From positions 2,324,727-2,388,726 of the forward strand of contig NZ_CP025422.1 in the NCBI RefSeq assembly GCF_002848265.1: 64,000 bases of DNA. The letters run 5' to 3'. Both the position numbers and the translations under genes were made by a program. Each line of letters begins with the position of its first letter. Positions within the stretch are counted from its first letter, which is position 1. The DNA is from Zhihengliuella sp. ISTPL4 (GTDB lineage Bacteria > Actinomycetota > Actinomycetes > Actinomycetales > Microbacteriaceae). The notes under the pieces were generated by a model. That model was not told the origin of the DNA. It made no database searches and saw only the letters and a list, made by a program, of their open reading frames with translations. Positions 61,552 to 64,000 of the stretch are shown one piece after another.

Positions 61552-62895
61552 TCACGCCGCGACATCGAAGCGCGCCCGTCCGCCCAGCCGGGGCGTCCGC
61601 CGCGGGTCGACCCACGCCGGCGGGAGGAACCATGGCCGACCGGCCAGGCCGGAGCCCTCGATCACGATCTCCCAGCCGTTGTCGTGGATGCGGTGATGAC
61701 ACGTCTCGCAGAGCAGGATGCCGTTCGAGAGATCGGTCGGACCTCGATCTCGCTGCCACCAGCGGAGGTGATGAGCCTTCGTCATCCCCGGCGGAAGCCC
61801 GCACATGGCGCACCCGCCATCCCGCTCGGCGAGGGCCAGGCGTTGAGCTCGGGTGAAGAGGCGCTTCTCGCGGCCCCAGTCCAGGACCTCGCTCGCCCCG
61901 CCGAGGACGCAGGGGATGACGCCCCCACTGGCCGCCATCCGCCGCGCGGCACCGATGTCGATCACCTGGTCGAGCCCGTCGATCGTCGCCGACCCGGTTC
62001 CTGCTTGCAGGTCGTCCAGCGATACCCGGACGATCACCGTCGCGCCGGCGAGCGGAAGCCGATCACCCTCACACCCGAGCACGTGCGCGCAGAAGAGGGA
62101 CAGCGCGTCGGCCTGGACCATCGCGACGGAGCGCCGGTCTGCGTCAGCCGCCGCGCCATCGGGAGTGTCGAGGCGGGCGGCGAACACGGCGGACACGTGC
62201 CCGCGGATCGCGGTGACGACCGGCGCCGCCGTCTCGGCATCGAGCTGCGCGTGCAGGTGCACCATGCCGTCACGTTCGAAGATGCGCAGTCCGCGCCGAC
62301 CGCGCTGCTCCTCCGCCCGCGGCGCCACGCCGTCGGGGTCGAGCCACGCTTCGGCGCGGAGGACGAGCTTGCGCACCGCATCGAGCTCGAGCCCTTCGGC
62401 GGCGGCGGTCAGCACACGCTCCGCCTCGGCGATGCGCTCCACACCGGCCGCCACCCGGCAGCGATCCAGAAGAGCGACGAGGAGACCGGTTGCCGGCGCT
62501 CCGAGCGCACCCGACGCGAGCTCTTCCCGAAGGAGCGGATACCGCGCGGGCAGCGGCGCACCGAGCAGGTCGCTCCGCGGCGCCGTCGCCTCTCCGACCT
62601 TCACGAGACGCTGCGCCTCGCCCGTCGAGATGCCCGTCGTCGCGGCGATGAGCTTCGCCGCCGTGCGGTACCCGCGTTGTTTCGCCAAGCTGTCGGCCCC
62701 GAGTTCCGCGCGCGACTCCCGAGCGATGCCGGCGGCCACATCGACGTGCATCGCGTCGAGCCGACGCTGCAGGAGTCCGATCGCGTCGGCGACGTCGACG
62801 AGCTGCGCGCGGGAAAGCTCCGTCGCATCGTCGGCGGCACCCCACGCCTCGTCGAGGCGATCCATCGCCTCGCGCAATCCGGACGTTTTCGACAT
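61552..62895 (-). CDS. HNH endonuclease-domain protein with DUF222 (13E12-repeat type)
   Basis: A 447-aa protein: DUF222 in residues about 20-320 and a C-terminal HNH unit with CAMCG, AHHLRWWQRDRGPTDLSNGILLC and CHHRIHD. Actinobacteria carry many such copies and their role is unclear; nuclease activity is presumed from the HNH residues. TAAAAT lies 5 nt before the ATG. The gene is convergent with the XRE gene (10-bp gap). Confidence 0.93.
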   Translation of the reverse strand: MSKTSGLREAMDRLDEAWGAADDATELSRAQLVDVADAIGLLQRRLDAMHVDVAAGIARESRAELGADSLAKQRGYRTAAKLIAATTGISTGEAQRLVKVGEATAPRSDLLGAPLPARYPLLREELASGALGAPATGLLVALLDRCRVAAGVERIAEAERVLTAAAEGLELDAVRKLVLRAEAWLDPDGVAPRAEEQRGRRGLRIFERDGMVHLHAQLDAETAAPVVTAIRGHVSAVFAARLDTPDGAAADADRRSVAMVQADALSLFCAHVLGCEGDRLPLAGATVIVRVSLDDLQAGTGSATIDGLDQVIDIGAARRMAASGGVIPCVLGGASEVLDWGREKRLFTRAQRLALAERDGGCAMCGLPPGMTKAHHLRWWQRDRGPTDLSNGILLCETCHHRIHDNGWEIVIEGSGLAGRPWFLPPAWVDPRRTPRLGGRARFDVAA

Positions 62896-62900
62896 GCTTC

Positions 62901-62906
62901 ATTTTA
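62901..62906 (-). promoter_or_regulatory. TANNNT -10 box (TAAAAT) of the HNH gene
   Basis: Minus-strand TAAAAT ends 5 nt before the ATG at 62895. Confidence 0.55.
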
Positions 62907-63094
62907 TCTCAGCATGGACCGACTTTCGTAGATTTGTTCGAATGCATGCCGGCATTTCGCGTTGCGCGGCCGCGCGCCTCGCGCTCCTGCCCAGACAGTT
63001 CACCCGCCCGTTCACCTCGTCGCATCCTCGCGTTCACGCCCCGCGCCTACCTTGAGTGCGGACGCGCGACCGCGCTCACGAAACCAGACAATCT

Positions 63095-63135
63095 TTGTGC
63101 CTTCACCACAAGAACCGGTAGTGTCGCATCGACAC
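63095..63135 (+). promoter_or_regulatory. Promoter and small hairpin before the iron-type binding protein
   Basis: TTGTGC (63095-63100), 18-bp spacer, TAGTGT (63119-63124). A perfect hairpin GTGTCG-CAT-CGACAC (63121-63135) starts in the -10 box. The rest of 62896-63161 holds no gene or other feature that I can see. Confidence 0.55.
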
Positions 63136-63161
63136 ACCTCGAAGGCGAGAAAGGGACGAAC

Positions 63162-64000
63162 ATGGCCGACAGGCAGCAGAGGCGCTGGACGCTCATCGGA
63201 TTGACGGCCGCGACGGCGATCGCACTCACCGGATGCACGGCGGGCGGCGACGGAGACGCGGGCGATGGCGGCGGCAGCGATGGCGGCTCCGGCGACACCC
63301 TCATCGTCTACACGAACTCGAACAGCGACGGCCGCGGCGAGTGGATCACCGAGAAGGCGGCGGACGCGGGCATCGACATCGAGATCGTGGGCCTCGGCGG
63401 CGCCGACCTGACGAACCGCATCATCGCGGAGAAGAACAACCCCGTCGGCGACGTGGTCTTCGGCCTCAACAACATGTTCTTCGAGCAGCTCAAGACGGAA
63501 GAGGCCATCACGGCCTACGAGCCGAGCTGGAGCGGCGAGGTTCCCGCGGACGCCGGCGACCCGAAGGACGGCGCGTTCTGGCCCCTCGTGGAGCAGGCGA
63601 TCGTCACGGTCTACGACGAGAACCGCATCAGCGACGCGCCCTCCGACCCCGACGACCTGTACACCGACGAGGAGTACGCCGGCCGCTACGAGGTCAACCC
63701 CGCGCTCGGCCAGGCCACCCCGCAGCTCGTGCTCGCCAGCATGCTCAGCCGCCACCTCGACGAGGACGGCGACCTGGGCGTGAGCGACGAGGGCTGGGAC
63801 CTGGTGAAGTCGTACTACGCCAACGGCTCGCCCGCCGTGGAGGGCACCGACCTCTACGCCCGCCTCACCCGCGACGAGGTCGACTACGGCGTGCTCCCCT
63901 CGAGCGGCATCGCGTCCCGCGACGAGGAGTACAGCACCAGCACCGGCATGATCGTCCCGGAGTACGGCGTCCCCTACGTCACCGAGCAGATCGCGCAGAT
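63162..64000 (+). CDS. ABC transporter substrate-binding lipoprotein, iron(III)/thiamine type, 3' end cut by window edge
   Basis: The first 279 residues are present. A signal peptide with lipobox IALTGC24 is followed by a Gly/Asp-rich linker and a family-1 binding domain: LIVYTNSNSDGRGEWITEKA, GDVVFGLNNMFFEQLK and a YEVNPALGQATPQLVL stretch. This is the pattern of AfuA/FbpA- or thiamine-type binding proteins. AAAGGGACG lies 4 nt before the ATG. The permease and ATPase genes would be expected after base 64000. The ligand (Fe3+, thiamine or similar) is not settled. Confidence 0.88.
   Translation, partial: MADRQQRRWTLIGLTAATAIALTGCTAGGDGDAGDGGGSDGGSGDTLIVYTNSNSDGRGEWITEKAADAGIDIEIVGLGGADLTNRIIAEKNNPVGDVVFGLNNMFFEQLKTEEAITAYEPSWSGEVPADAGDPKDGAFWPLVEQAIVTVYDENRISDAPSDPDDLYTDEEYAGRYEVNPALGQATPQLVLASMLSRHLDEDGDLGVSDEGWDLVKSYYANGSPAVEGTDLYARLTRDEVDYGVLPSSGIASRDEEYSTSTGMIVPEYGVPYVTEQIAQ

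Noticed and set aside
61552..62895. HNH-DUF222 gene as sign of a homing or mobile element
   Set aside because: No inverted repeats, target duplication or interrupted host gene are visible around it; such genes are ordinary residents of actinobacterial chromosomes.

Overview
The window looks like chromosomal DNA of a high-GC actinobacterium, most likely a Microbacteriaceae close to Microbacterium. The signs are the strong G/C third-position bias, many GTG starts, 4-bp stop/start overlaps, a DtxR/IdeR-type iron box, DUF7882 and DUF222-HNH proteins, and many promoters with a TANNNT -10 box only 5-8 nt before the start codon (leaderless mRNAs). This assignment comes from reading the sequence; no database was searched. 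No tRNA, rRNA, CRISPR array, IS element, prophage or origin was seen. No gene-free stretch exceeds about 270 bp; the longest are 62896-63161, 13821-14054 and 17495-17681.

Layout. 1-2465: end of the kdp potassium-sensing pair (kdpD truncated by the window edge, kdpE). 2462-4867: TspO/MBR-like membrane protein, then a TetR regulator divergent from an alpha/beta hydrolase whose promoter holds two regulator palindromes. 4937-13820: one minus-strand operon of eight genes with two full siderophore ABC importers and a siderophore-interacting reductase, behind a single iron box at 13873-13891. 14055-17494: cold-shock protein, and a large LuxR-type ATPase regulator coupled to a 74-aa protein. 17682-26509: a glycan-use locus (solute-binding protein, two permeases, secreted beta-helix protein with carbohydrate-binding modules, lipoprotein, LacI regulator) divergent from a GH29 fucosidase; one 30-bp LacI operator lies between the divergent promoters.

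26543-33926: DUF998 and SRPBCC proteins, a FUSC exporter, an AlkD-like glycosylase, purine nucleoside phosphorylase, a DUF3516 helicase with three in-frame 24-bp repeats, and a VOC protein. 33969-38536: a Van-like set. A VanR/VanS-type two-component pair is divergent from a membrane-anchored D,D-carboxypeptidase, an alanine-racemase-like enzyme and a D-Ala-D-Ala-ligase-like enzyme, the last three joined by ATGA overlaps. 38544-44933: azoreductase/HxlR pair, an unusual SDR with a Cys-rich finger, a protealysin-type M4 peptidase overlapping its probable emfourin inhibitor, RNase HI and small membrane proteins. 44924-46276: a secreted flavin amine oxidase whose C-terminal block sits in front of its N-terminal FAD domain, i.e. 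a circular permutation.

46372-64000: ArsR/SRPBCC operon, GrpB fusion, SDR, two MarR loci, MFS and BCCT transporters, an SDR-DUF2867 protein, AarF kinase with PadR regulator, a glycosyltransferase, a DUF2975/XRE pair, an HNH-DUF222 protein and the start of an iron-type binding lipoprotein. Two families of dispersed hairpins, one with CAGGC/GCCTG arms and one with TTCGAATCGC arms, sit at gene ends across the window; in two places they also encode protein C-termini.
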